This document shows, piece after piece, positions 13,600 to 24,149 of a stretch of 64,000 bases of DNA. The translations under genes were made by a program, and so were the position numbers. How positions within the stretch are numbered: position 1 is the stretch's first letter; every line of letters begins with the position of its first letter. Location of the stretch: NCBI GenBank assembly GCA_028274465.1, contig CM051456.1, positions 1,117,545 to 1,181,544 on the forward strand, given 5' to 3'. The DNA is from Plantago ovata. Taxonomy: Eukaryota; Streptophyta; Magnoliopsida; Lamiales; Plantaginaceae. The notes under the pieces are model-generated. The model was given only the letters and a program-made list of their open reading frames with translations, was not told the DNA's origin and made no database searches.

Positions 13600-13735
13600 T
13601 ATACCAAGACAATGATACTCACACTATCACAGTCACCTCACTGTCCCACTATAAAAAAATTAGTGCATTTATTGTGGAACGGAGAAAGTATAATAGGTGC
13701 ATTTACTCTGGAAGACTGGAACGGAGGGAGTATGT
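13600..13735. mobile_element. Stowaway-like MITE end fragments
   Basis: Two consecutive segments end in GGAACGGAGAAAGTA and GGAACGGAGGGAGTA, the typical Stowaway (Tc1/mariner) terminal motif next to a TA target. Each is preceded by a related GTGCATTTA segment. Only right-end sequence is recognisable, so these are fragments or a partial tandem duplication of one end. Confidence 0.45.
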
Positions 13736-13896
13736 GACTAATACGAACAAATATAGTCATGTAATTTAATACATATCTTCATCCGCATAGTTTACACTCA
13801 ACTCTGCATTCACACCTCACAAGTCACTGCCACTATCGTTAAACGAACAATAGTGGTGTGTGGTTGGTATATCAGCATTCTAGATTGGGCTGCTAC

Positions 13897-14498
13897 TAGG
13901 GATGGCAATTTGGGTCGGGCAGCCCGAGCCCTGCCCAGCCCGACTCGAATTTTTTGGGCCTGGCCCGCCCATCACCATATTGGGCTGAAATTGGGCCTGT
14001 TATATAGGCCCATGGGCCGGACCTGGGCAAAAAATTCTAGCCCGCTGGCCCAGCCCGGCCTAGGCCAGGCCCAAGTATATATATGTTTCTTTATATATTA
14101 TATATAGTATATGTAAATATGCCTATTTAATTTGTTTTATATATATTAATATTATTAAATTAAGTTGTAATTTATACATTTTTCATAGTTTTTATGTGTT
14201 TATAAAAAATTTCAATTGAATCATATATTTTAAAATACACTACAACCAATAATTTATAAGTTTTTGAAGCATTTTTGGTTTCTAATTTCTTAAATCTTTT
14301 AATTTTTAATTTTTTCAAAAAAAAATTAATTCCTAAAATGTGTGGATTTTTAATTTGGGCCAGGCCCGAGCTCGACACGGCCATGACGGGCTGGGCTTGG
14401 GCCTAAACTTTAGGCCCGTTCTCGGGCCTGGGCCAAATGTCCCAGGCCAGGACCGGGCCTCTGGCGGCTCGGGCCAGCCCGGCCCATTGCCATCCCTA
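13897..14498. mobile_element. hAT-type MITE, GC-rich palindromic arms, 8-bp target duplication
   Basis: The termini TAGGGATGGCAA and TTGCCATCCCTA are perfect inverted repeats. The element is flanked by the perfect 8-bp duplication GCTGCTAC (13889-13896 and 14499-14506). It is 602 bp long. Each arm of about 150-190 bp is packed with GGGCC/GGCCC words and partly complementary to the other, so the single strand should fold into a long hairpin around an AT-rich middle. It encodes no transposase. The open frames on both strands are by-products of the GC-rich arms. Confidence 0.9.
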
Positions 14499-14506
14499 GC
14501 TGCTAC

Positions 14507-15310
14507 AAAGTTTATCAGGCCCAAATCAAAGCATCTTTTATTGGATCAACCCGACTATGTATACTATACTAACTGGACCATAGGTGAAAGATATATACAG
14601 TTACACAATTACAATCGGTTATTATGTACAATCAAAGTTTGGTTAAGTTGTTTTTTTAGGAGGTTTATATAATGTGTAATAAGGTCAATAATAAATTTGT
14701 AAGATAAAAACTTATGATATTTTTTTAACATATATAGAAAAATACAGATAAAAATAAAATATGTAAACAATTTTAAAGAATAGATAAGTATTAATTTGGA
14801 CACACGGGTAGGTGTCTCGTAAGTTATACTATGATCGATATATTGTCTTGCACCATACTATAACACGTTCCTTCTAAAAAAATTATAATCAAGCAGTCAA
14901 AGATTCAAAATTCAATTGATTTTGTGTCTTAACTATGTTTTTGAAGTAGTTTGATTTTATAGATGTACTCCACTTGAAGACTTGACAAGAACTATGAAAA
15001 GAAAAACGATTAAAATATAAATAATCAATATATTTCATCTTTCAGGAACTAAATTAGTAAAGAAGAACGTCATATCGTGTGTCTAAAGATTATATTGAGT
15101 CATCTAATCACGCGATTAAACTCTGTTATGTAACAACATGCAATGATCTCGATCATACCTAAGGTCCTAAACAAGTACAGCCACCAATATAATCGAGATA
15201 TTTATCGTCCAAGGGAGCCGCCGCAGTGGAGAATGTATCCATAGACCATACCTAAACAAGTACAGCCATCACTCGCCAACCAAATCCTCAGCCGATGGCC
15301 GCAGCAGTAG
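14507..15310. other. Intergenic spacer with a short local duplication
   Basis: The stretch is AT-rich up to about 15150. A CATACCTA..AACAAGTACAGCCA segment occurs twice (about 15154-15186 and 15247-15271), indicating a partial local duplication. From about 15220 the sequence becomes GC-rich and codon-like, leading into the interrupted frame described next. Confidence 0.5.
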
Positions 15311-16235
15311 GAGAAAGTTGTGAACTTCATGGGCGTCACCTGCACCGGCGACATCGCCACTCCTCCGTCGGCTGAGGTTAGGGTAAAAAGGATTTTTGGT
15401 CCTTCAAGTCGCCATCCTCCGCGTATTTAGTCCTTTTTTTTTATACAATTCGAATACGGTCCCTTATTTGACCCGTCATTGGTCCTCTAGCTTAGTTGGC
15501 ATTGTTTGTTATAACCTTACCCAAATTTCTTCCCCAAATTAAAAACTAAAAACCCTAAACTCAATTCGCTTTGAATTCTCTTCTTCTGACAGAAATGAAT
15601 TCTTCGTTATCCAATTCATGGATTGCCAAAGTCCTCTTCATTGTATGAACAGATCATATCAACCTCCGATTCGGGAGTTTAATAAAGCTCCGACTCAGAC
15701 CTTATTTGAGCACTGTTTCAGAGCTTATATAAGCTCCGATTCAGAGCTTAATAAAACTCCGATTCAGAGCTTAATAAAGCTCTGAACAAAGCTTAATTTA
15801 AGCTCTGTTTCAGAGCTTGTAGGCTCTGTTTCCAGAGCTTATTTAAGCTCTGAAAACAGATTTTACCAAGCTCTATAACAGAGCATAATTGAGCCTCCAA
15901 ATGTGTTATTTGTGTGTTTTATCTCATGTGGAGATGACATGGAGTGGCATGGAATGACAAGTGTTCTCTACAGTCATGTTGGCAAGCACATCAGCATATG
16001 TATTCACTATTCGAACGCTCAACGCTCCAATACGGTGAATTATACGAAGCAGAGGACCAAGAGCGCAGAGAGCACCAGAGCGGGGACTAAAACCGCAGAG
16101 GATGGCGACTTGGAGGACCAAAAATGCTTTTTACCCGCTGAGGTTATTAACTCCGATAAGATCCAGGTTAATTTATCACAAACTCGACATGATCACCACG
16201 AACAAAATCTCAATCTCCCCGCTCTTAGTCAGTGA
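15311..16235 (+). pseudogene. Short unidentified coding-like frame interrupted by a Mutator-type MITE
   Basis: 15311-15380 reads openly (EKVVNFMGVTCTGDIATPPS...). Reading across the MITE site with only one copy of the 10-bp target duplication continues in frame through 16147-16235 (...VINSDKIQVNLSQTRHDHHE...) to a stop. The joined frame is 52 codons, so the pre-insertion sequence may have been exon. I do not recognise the product, and 52 codons can occur by chance. There is a stop just upstream of 15311 in the same frame, so any real exon would begin near a splice acceptor there or the gene was already broken. Confidence 0.3.
15381..16136. mobile_element. Mutator-type (MULE) MITE with long inverted termini and 10-bp target duplication
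   Basis: The left end GGGTAAAAAGGATTTTTGGT continues through GTCGCCATCCTC. It matches the reverse complement of the right end (GGGTAAAAAGCATTTTTGGT...) over about 50 bp with few mismatches. The flanks carry the perfect 10-bp duplication GCTGAGGTTA (15371-15380 and 16137-16146), fitting the 9-11 bp of Mutator elements. It is 756 bp long with no transposase. The interior (about 15661-15895) is an array of AGAGCTTA/TAAGCTCT-type near-palindromes. An open frame near 15903-16235 runs through the right terminus and is not a gene. Confidence 0.9.
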
Positions 16236-16474
16236 TTTTGATAGTGGCGATGTGGAGTCAGTGGTAAACCGGGATCTTCTATGAATTAATAACTTCAGCC
16301 AAAGAGACGAGTGGGGCGCCCCATGACGGCCACAACTCTCTCCTTCTGGGGCGGCAATGATTAATTATTAGTAGTGCAAAACTGCAAATTCCTTGTTTAA
16401 GTAAATGGTTAATTAGTTATTTTGAAATCGAAAATATATGTACACGTTTAAATGCATGATGAGTTTTCTTTCTT

Positions 16475-16515
<41 letters not shown>

Positions 16516-17810
16516 GAAATGATGATTGATGAGTTTATTTCCAGAGTGGTGTGAACTTGGAAGAATAAGAAGAGTTGATGGATGCAAGAATGATGGAGAG
16601 ATTACTTGGAGTATTTATTTATGGAGGTTTCGTGGGCGTTTTGGCGCCACTTGGTGATCAAGTGGCACATTTATTATAATAAAATAAAGCTATAAAACTT
16701 ATAAGGGAAGTTTAGGGAATCTTAGGAAATTGCACGGCTATTTCGGCTCGCCGTTTACGGAGTACCCGTATTATATTTGACCGGTCGCACCGAGGAGTTG
16801 CACAGATCGTACATTTTATGGCAAATTGGTATCAAGTTTACATACGAATTACTATTCAACTGTAACGTTAAAATGTTTATTGAAATTATATGATAATAAA
16901 ATTGGATGTGATAAGTGGCCATATACAGAGTTGAGTTTAGAATTAATTTGTAATTAAAGTTGATAACAATTGACCATAGAGTTTGAAATTAATTTGTAAT
17001 TATTAAAGTCAAGTCTGTAACAATTGACCATAAAAATATTCAATTTTTGTGCAACTGTTTTAAAACGCAGGAAATATGTGACTAATACGCTTACGCCTAC
17101 TACGTACAGTGTAATTTATCTTAGTAGTCATATTTTCAACGGTATTTTAATTTCACACTAAGTTTCAAACTCGATGTTTTGTGTAATTTGAACTCTAAAT
17201 CACTCTCACTTGAACGAACAACCGTGGTCACTTATATCCTGCAATATGGCAATGGTTGTATTTGAATTATGGATTGAGCTGCTACGAATGCTTTTGGACA
17301 TCTGCGGTAGTGATCTGGTCTCATATTTTAAGTTTCTCTAAAAATAAAATTTAATGAATCGAATCTTAGGCATATTTGTAAATCCTGGTCATGTTAGTTA
17401 TAACTAATTTTGAGCTATATTCTATCTTCTTACTAAATATAGCGTAAATCTTAGATTTTACTGGGTTATATTCTATGTTCTTACTAAATACAGATTGAAG
17501 GGAAGTTATGCCTGATATCATATCAGACTAGCTCGTATCAGAGTAATCAAACTATGATATGCAGATAAATAAAAGTGAAGTTATACCATTATGAAAGTAT
17601 GAGGTTAAATTCACCTCCAACGTCTCTGCATACTCAAGAACATGATGATGATTCAGCATTACAAGGTAATTAAGTGAGCAGCTTAATTCCAACTTTGATT
17701 ATGTATCTATTTTGTTGTTATATATGATGATGATGGATTGTTACTTATTATTTGGGTTTTACTTACTCATCTCTAATATTACCTATAAGACTACTGGAAA
17801 AGCTGATCAA
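16236..17810. other. Intergenic spacer
   Basis: I see no gene. The spacer contains a T run of about 37 bases at 16477-16513, and a short repeat (GAATTAATTTGTAATTA, about 16940 and 16987) with associated CAATTGACCATA segments. The rest is AT-rich unique-looking sequence. Confidence 0.5.
16477..16513. repeat. T homopolymer of about 37 bases
   Basis: An uninterrupted T run is preceded by CTTTCTTTC. Its length suggests slippage or the tail of an old retroposed copy on the minus strand, but no element body is recognisable next to it. Confidence 0.8.
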
Positions 17811-17994
17811 AGATCACAAAGATGCATGCATGTTCCAATGACGAAACCGGTATTTGCAGATGGCGTAGAGTCACTACAATGATAAATATCCTTGATAATG
17901 TCAAGGAACAAGTTCAGAAGTTCCAAGTTGTTCATGATGATGATCATCACGGTATCGAAACTTCTAAACCATCTTTGAGGCGTCGCCATTCAGA

Positions 17995-18323
17995 CAGATT
18001 TGGTAGATGAGAAACATAAGCTCACGAAAGAGCTAAACGCGAGCTCAAGTAAGCAAAGAAGCCTCGAGGTCTTGTATTCTGGTGTGGAGAAGGATAATAC
18101 AGATTTGGTAGATGAGAAACATAATCTCACCAAAGAGCTAAACGCGAGCTTAACCAAGCAGAAGAGCCTCGAGGTCTTGTATTGTGGTGCGGAGAATGAG
18201 AAGGAGATCATTGCCAGGGAACTGTGGTTGAAAGTTCGAGAAATGGATGATATGAGCAAACTTGTTAGTGGTCGTAAGAAACAGAATGACAATATGCTTC
18301 GCAAAGTACAGTATTGTTAATTA
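17995..18323 (+). CDS. Coiled-coil fragment with a 35-residue tandem repeat
   Basis: The frame through 18320 encodes two near-identical 35-residue units (VDEKHKLTKELNAS... and VDEKHNLTKELNAS...) followed by a charged tail (ENEKEIIARE...). The DNA period is exactly 105 bp (17995 and 18100). Charge and Leu spacing suggest a coiled coil. An in-frame stop lies at 17976-17978, and an overlapping frame at 17822-18010 (with RRRHSD) may be an upstream exon or a shifted part of the same gene. I do not recognise the family. It may be a fragment of a larger plant coiled-coil gene. Confidence 0.4.
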
Positions 18324-18580
18324 AACCATAAGGGAGTTAGTTCGGTCAAAAAAGGGTCTTAAAATTGGAATCCATGAGAAAGAAAATTCATATTATTGTT
18401 ATTTGGACTAATTAACAAGTACTACTAAACTACACAAATATGGCAAGAACTGTACTAAATTACTAATTCACCAGATATTATTATACAACTCTGATTGCAG
18501 CAGCTACCTTATTTACTCTTTCTAGCCTCAGTCCCGATCATCGATTACATTTACTGATTTACATAGGAGATAATGACCTG

Positions 18581-20640
18581 TCATTCGAAAAGTTCCCATT
18601 GATTAGTAGCAGGAGGAGTTGTATCCAAGATTCCCCATCTGGTTGTCGATACAATGGGCACTTTCACTTTAGCATTCGACACCTTCAGCATGTCTCAAGA
18701 GTTTCTACGCACTTCTGCACCCTCTTGCCCTGCATTGTCAAATGTCAACGGTGTGTAACCGTGAAAGGAATCATGGATGAAGAAGAAAACAAAGAACGAT
18801 ATAAACATGCATACCTGTAAATCCTTTCTGTCACATGCATCTCCCTGACCAGTGACACTATCCAGTTTAACAGCTTGTCTCATTAGCATCTCAATCAACG
18901 TTGTGATCTGTAACTCTGCTACTTTATTACCATTTGCAATTGATTTCTCAATCACACATACCTAGAGGCACACAAATAATCTTTTAGATTAATACGCAAA
19001 CACACAGTACTTAATTACTGACCATAAGTCTCTACATTTACTAAACTGACAACATAAATTTTGGCTATGGACTTAAATTACATACTAGTTTACAAGGTTA
19101 CATTGCTGCATTTTTCATGCATTAAACGTGTTACAGAGTGAAAAACATGTATGAATACTGTAGAGTACTAGTTCAATCATGAGAATCAGCAATCTTGCTC
19201 AAACACAAGCCTAAAAATTAGACTAGATTTAGCTGGTGTTGGGTATTATAGTAGTTTAAGTGTTTAACCACAGAAATACTCATAGAAGCCGTGCTGAAAA
19301 ATGCCATTATAACTATTATAGGATTCCAGGGTGAAAATATAACCTTCATCCAGTTAGTCATAGCAAAAAGTATAATAAGCTAATTAATTAATGTAAATAG
19401 AAAGAGACTGATTCCTAAATTCATGTGACACCATGAACTGTGACAAGATCTCACAAGTGAGAAAAGTGAAAAGATAAGCAGCTAAAGCTATTCAACAGCT
19501 CTTGAGATTCAAACTAGCCACATAAGCAGCAAACAAGTGTTACCACATATAGCCATCTTGTGAACCTTTTGCACTTTTCTGATTATCACTATCATTATTT
19601 TTCTTCTAAACATCTTGCCATAAAGCTAAAATCACTCACCTAAATAGACCAGCCAAAGGCTCTGAAACTTGGGAAATAAACACTGCTAATACGTGATACG
19701 TACAACCACCATATCTGAGACTAGTAAAATCGACCATATACTACAACGTCGTGAAAGCTTTATCAATGAAATGATGATCCATGGAATGTGCTACATGATC
19801 TCTAGTCATATAAAACTCATAATACTGCATTGGTATAACATCACTGAGACAATTCCACCCATTCATCTTTGAACATCGAAACTTAAGATCTCATCTAGTC
19901 CGATAGTACATGCCACTAATTCAACTTTTGACTCATTCACAAAATCCATGAACACAACATATCTAGTCATAGAATGCAAACGCTACAATGCTACCGAAAC
20001 AATTTTGAATTCGAAACCAAATAACACACCAAAAGCAAAACTAAGATGAAATTCGAGCACAATGCACGAACATTCACAAACCTGCCCCTCTAGTTGATCC
20101 ACCTCCACCTCCACCGCCACGCCATCAATCAAACAATTATCCGCCTGTATCTTCTTCGCGTTCCGCCTCATTTCAACTGCTTTCCTCTCCTTACTATCCG
20201 GATCCTCCACCAACACCATTTTAGACCGGTCCTTTACTCCACACATATCCAAATACTCCCCATCTCCTCTCACTTTCCCTCTGAATACCAGCCTCTGCTC
20301 ATCCGGCTGCAATCCTGTCTCCACCGTAAGCGTCTTCTTCAACTCCCCTACCAAAACCAAAATTAACTTCATATTCAGAATTTCAGACACTTGAACAAGT
20401 CCTCTAAGTAAATGATAGTTACTATAATGACCGAATTGGAATAAACCGAAACAAAAATCGAAGAAAAAAAACAGTTACCGAAGGTCGATTGAGGAATAGT
20501 GGAGATCTGGAGCCGAGCAGTGCCGTACTCGACCCGAACCGGTAAACCGAGAGGTAGAGGTAGTAGAATCTGAGCTGTCCGTTCGTTTCATCAGGTGCTT
20601 CGTTTCTGACATAGAAGTACTTCAATCGTCGCTTCATCAT
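18581..20640 (-). pseudogene. BAG-family co-chaperone (BAG1-4 type, ubiquitin-like plus BAG domain), frame broken at both ends
   Basis: Four exons are visible on the minus strand: about 20479-20640, 20082-20347, 18815-18961 and 18581-18729. The joins give LPVRVEYGTARLQISTIPQS|TFGELKK (ubiquitin-like part), DMCGVKDRSKMVLVEDP, then VDQLEGQVCVIEKSI, LIEMLMRQAVKLD and GKRVQKCVETL (BAG helices). These proteins bind Hsc70 through the BAG domain and act as nucleotide-exchange regulators. Two faults stand out. In exon 1 the frame that joins exon 2 has two stops just upstream and no Met, and the family N-terminal box (EV...QKRS) lies in other frames. In exon 4 the frame stops at 18685-18687, while the expected tail (...STTRWGILDTTPPATNQWELFE, in pieces) continues in a shifted frame to 18581, as if two bases were inserted near 18693-18697. 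It is either a recent pseudogene or an assembly with indel errors. Confidence 0.75.
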
Positions 20641-22871
20641 CTTCTATGTAAATTGAATTGAATTTTCCTCTGTTTGGATATTGATACTCGATAGAGGAGA
20701 AGAGAAAATCAAACCGACAAGTTCATTTACTTAGAGGTTAATGAATGAGGATGACGGAAATGAAAATTGAACTCAACTGAACTGAATTAATTTAATTTGA
20801 AATTATGGATGAAGAAAGGTGAAAGGGGGAAGATATGGAGTGTTCAAGTGACAGCTAATGATAAAGCTAATCGAGTGTTTTTGTTTACCTTCCTAACCCA
20901 TTTTATGGAGGGTAACATTCTAATTAGGCCCGGACGGCAGGTCCTGTGTTGGAGTAGTATTGAAATTTTCGAATTGAACGGTTTTGGTCACGTTTATTAA
21001 AGTTTGAAATTCGATTTGATTTTGAGTTTCGTAATATAGTACATTTTGAAGAAGAGCTCATGAAATTTTTTATCATGGAAGGATCATCTTATTCTAATGT
21101 GTTATATCTTTGTACTTTTGCATCATTGTGCATACTGAACGTAAGAAAAACTTGGATTGAACTCATTTTTTCGGGGTTGTCTCCATTTTCATGATCATAA
21201 TTCATAAGTCATAACTTTCGGAAGTTGAAATTCGTACGGTAAGAATTGGGCATAAACTAAAGATTGAAACCTTGAATGTAGGGTGAACCAAATTTATTCT
21301 CGAATTACCACTCAACTCATTTGATTGTCGAAAAAAATTCGATGATTTGGGCCAAATATGTTAATTTCATTTATGGGCCTGCAGGTCATATTAAAAAGAG
21401 AAAGAGGTCGGCCTAAAGAGTCGTTCAAGTTTCGCCAAACACACATTTCAGCTAATTTGCTTACAGCTCCGAGAAAATGGCATCAATTTCAACTGGTCCG
21501 CCGATTTTTCAGATTTAGGGCTGGAGCCTGGAAGATTGCTTGTTGTCGATTTACGAATGTGTTACAGCCCTCTAGCTTATTCAATTCGAAGCACATAAGA
21601 ATCGACTGGAAACCTGAGATTTTTGGGGGTAAATTTTACCTAGTTCAGATTCTTTTCGATTTTCTAGTATTATGCTCTGTTTGAATAGTTACCCGTAGTT
21701 TACTGTTATGCTATACAATTTCAATTCGATTTATTTTAGACCAATTGCAATTTCAATGTAGAGCTTCCATTAATGTATACTGTTGTCTAGCATCCATTAG
21801 TAGAATGAATGAGGTTTATGTTCTTTGCTTTTATCATCACTGTGTATCAGAGCCTCACGCTGGTAAAGTTTTCGCGTGAGGTTTAAACCAGTGAGACATG
21901 GAGAGTTTGAGCCTTAAATAAAGCTTCTGATCTCGAAATGATCATATGCTGTTTGTCTTAACTAATCATCGGCTCATATGCGTCTTTAAGTCGTGAAACA
22001 CTCGGATGGAAAGTGTAGTCTTTGCATAAGATAGCTAGCTGAAACTAATAGTGGCCTTTTGCCACCTCTCAAGTATCATCATCAACTTTGCTTCGAATAT
22101 TATCGTTGAAAAGCCACCAGCTAATTATTCAAATTTCCAAGTGTTCAGCAATTGAAAGTTTTGAGGCTGCCCTTATAGTACGTTTGTTCCCTCTTTGATA
22201 ATCCTTTCATTCGACCCAGTTAGCAGTAATTTCAAGAAAATTATCCTTCTGCTGACCATAACCGAAAGGTCTACTTTGATACCCGAGTAAAGGTCTTAGT
22301 CATAGGCAGCAGCCTTTTCATATTATGCTTTCTTTTTCTTCTAATATGCGAATGTAGTTTGAACGGGGAGACGGATGGAAATGGAAATGGGATTAAGGGG
22401 TGATTGGTTGAATTAAATGAGAATTTCGATCTGTGCATTTATTTCTGCTTCTTATTTGTGAGTGGTTTGATTGATTGATATAAATAGATTAACATGATTC
22501 CTTTGCAAATGAGTGCATGTCTGATTGTCTGAATATGCATGTTTTGTTTCTGCTTCATATCATTGTATGTTTTGAAATTGATAAGATGAAGGCTTAGTTT
22601 GTTTAGTAAAACAAAGTGCCAAAAGCAAGAGTAGTTTTTTTCACTCTTTCCGTGCAAACGGGAATGGTGTCTAACAATGGGGCTCAAGTTGCAATGGGAA
22701 AAAATATGGTGTTGATTTTCTGGAATTACTTGATACAGTGATAACAATGGTGTTGATATTCTCCCTTGTTAACTAATTATGCAGGTATGATAAGGGCCGA
22801 TATTTGGGCTGTTGTATGTTGGAGCACGTAGTAATCGAGTTCAAGAATTGAACATACCCTAGAACTGAATT

Positions 22872-24035
22872 ATGTCTACCGCCAACATAGCCGAATCCTC
22901 GGCTGAAATTGTTGGTTCCATTGAAGATTTGTTGATTGAGATTCTGCTACGACTCCCTTTAATGTCACTCATCCGCTCCATGCTAGTTTCCAAGCAATGG
23001 CACTCTCTCATTGCGGACCCTAGTTTTTGCGGTTTGCTGAATTCTAAGCAAAACCGCACGCCCGTTGGTTTCATCTGTTCGATGCGGATTTCAACTGTGT
23101 GGGATTTTTATTATTACTTCTCCACAAAGAAATCAACAACTATACCAGCGGTGAACAATTTGAAAATCTCCGGAGTTCTTGGTCAATTGTATAAAATCAT
23201 TTGCTCTTGTAATGGGCTACTGCTTTGCTGCACCTATCCGAACACGAGCTGGACATATTATGTTTGTAATCCAACCACCAATAAATGCTTTGCGCTCCCT
23301 GAACTCCCTGACAGACATGATGCAGTTGGGTTTTATCTGGCCTTTGATCCTGCCAAGTCTCCTTATTACAAAGTCATCTGCACCGAGGAGTTGAAATTCC
23401 ACGTACCAGGTAAAAAGGTGTTTCAGTTTTATATGTACTCCTCAGACACCTGTATTTGGAGATTAAGTGGGGAGCCGTTCATCACTGAACTACTTTTACC
23501 GATTCATTATTTCAAGGGTGTGTACTGGAATGGTAGCATTCACTGGATGGATGCTAATCATGAAGAATGTTTGTACTTTGATATTGAAGATCAGATGCTC
23601 AAGCAAATGCCTAGGCTGCCAATTAAACCAAGTGATTCCGTAAGTCATTATTATTATGTGGGTGAGTCTTGTGATCATTTCCATTATGTTATCCTCAGCC
23701 TGCAATTCAATGTGTATGAACTGAAAAGAGATTATTCCGGGTGGTTTTCCAAGTACAGTGTTGATTTATCAACAATTCCACGCGATATGGATACTGCATG
23801 GGACTTTAAAAATTTCGATGTGGGTGCTTTAATTCGTTCTGAAGATGACATGGATTCGTTCTTGATTTTGGAAACTCCGGGAGGTGCCATACGTTACAAT
23901 CTTGTATCCAAGACATTTGAAACACTGTGGCCAGTCGAAATGCTACGCGATGCTGTACATTCTTATCTGGGTCCAGAAGAAAGCACTTATATGAGCTCGG
24001 TATATCAATATATCGAGTCTCTTGCCTCTGTTTAA
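22872..24035 (+). CDS. F-box protein with F-box-associated (FBA-type) domain
   Basis: A single uninterrupted exon encodes 387 aa. Residues about 15-55 form an F-box (IEDLLIEILLRLPLMSLIRS, then SKQWHSLIADPSF). The rest has the usual F-box-associated pattern: SCNGLLLC, NPTTNKCFALPELP, LAFDPAKSPYYKVIC, GVYWNGSIHWM, then repeating beta-strand-like segments. Such proteins are substrate receptors of SCF ubiquitin ligases; the F-box binds SKP1 and the C-terminal part selects the target. The start codon has a clean context after a likely 5' leader intron: an acceptor TATGCAG lies at about 22780-22785, with a possible leader exon around 21470-21625. The frame is intact to the TAA stop. The target is unknown. 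Confidence 0.9.
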   Translation: MSTANIAESSAEIVGSIEDLLIEILLRLPLMSLIRSMLVSKQWHSLIADPSFCGLLNSKQNRTPVGFICSMRISTVWDFYYYFSTKKSTTIPAVNNLKISGVLGQLYKIICSCNGLLLCCTYPNTSWTYYVCNPTTNKCFALPELPDRHDAVGFYLAFDPAKSPYYKVICTEELKFHVPGKKVFQFYMYSSDTCIWRLSGEPFITELLLPIHYFKGVYWNGSIHWMDANHEECLYFDIEDQMLKQMPRLPIKPSDSVSHYYYVGESCDHFHYVILSLQFNVYELKRDYSGWFSKYSVDLSTIPRDMDTAWDFKNFDVGALIRSEDDMDSFLILETPGGAIRYNLVSKTFETLWPVEMLRDAVHSYLGPEESTYMSSVYQYIESLASV

Positions 24036-24149
24036 CTCTTCCTTTAATTTTAGTGTTTAAAAGAAACAAAAATTGTCACTGATGGGTCTGGATTGGAGGA
24101 GTGCCAGAACAATATCAAATATTCGAATCCATTTGAGATTCGCAGGGAT

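Noticed and set aside
13853-14672. Open frames on both strands rich in Gly/Pro/Arg/Trp
   Set aside because: They lie in the GC-rich arms of the hAT-type MITE and cross its termini.
15903-16235. 110-codon frame on the plus strand
   Set aside because: It runs out of the Mutator-type MITE through its right terminus into flanking DNA. Only the flanking part is discussed, as an interrupted frame.
20797-21684. Open frames upstream of the F-box gene
   Set aside because: No domain; the region is better explained as promoter and 5' leader exon of the F-box gene.
21821-21960. Possible SINE (TATCAGAGCCT as A box, GAGTTTGAGCC as B box)
   Set aside because: B-box match is weak, spacing is long, and I found no target duplication or tail.
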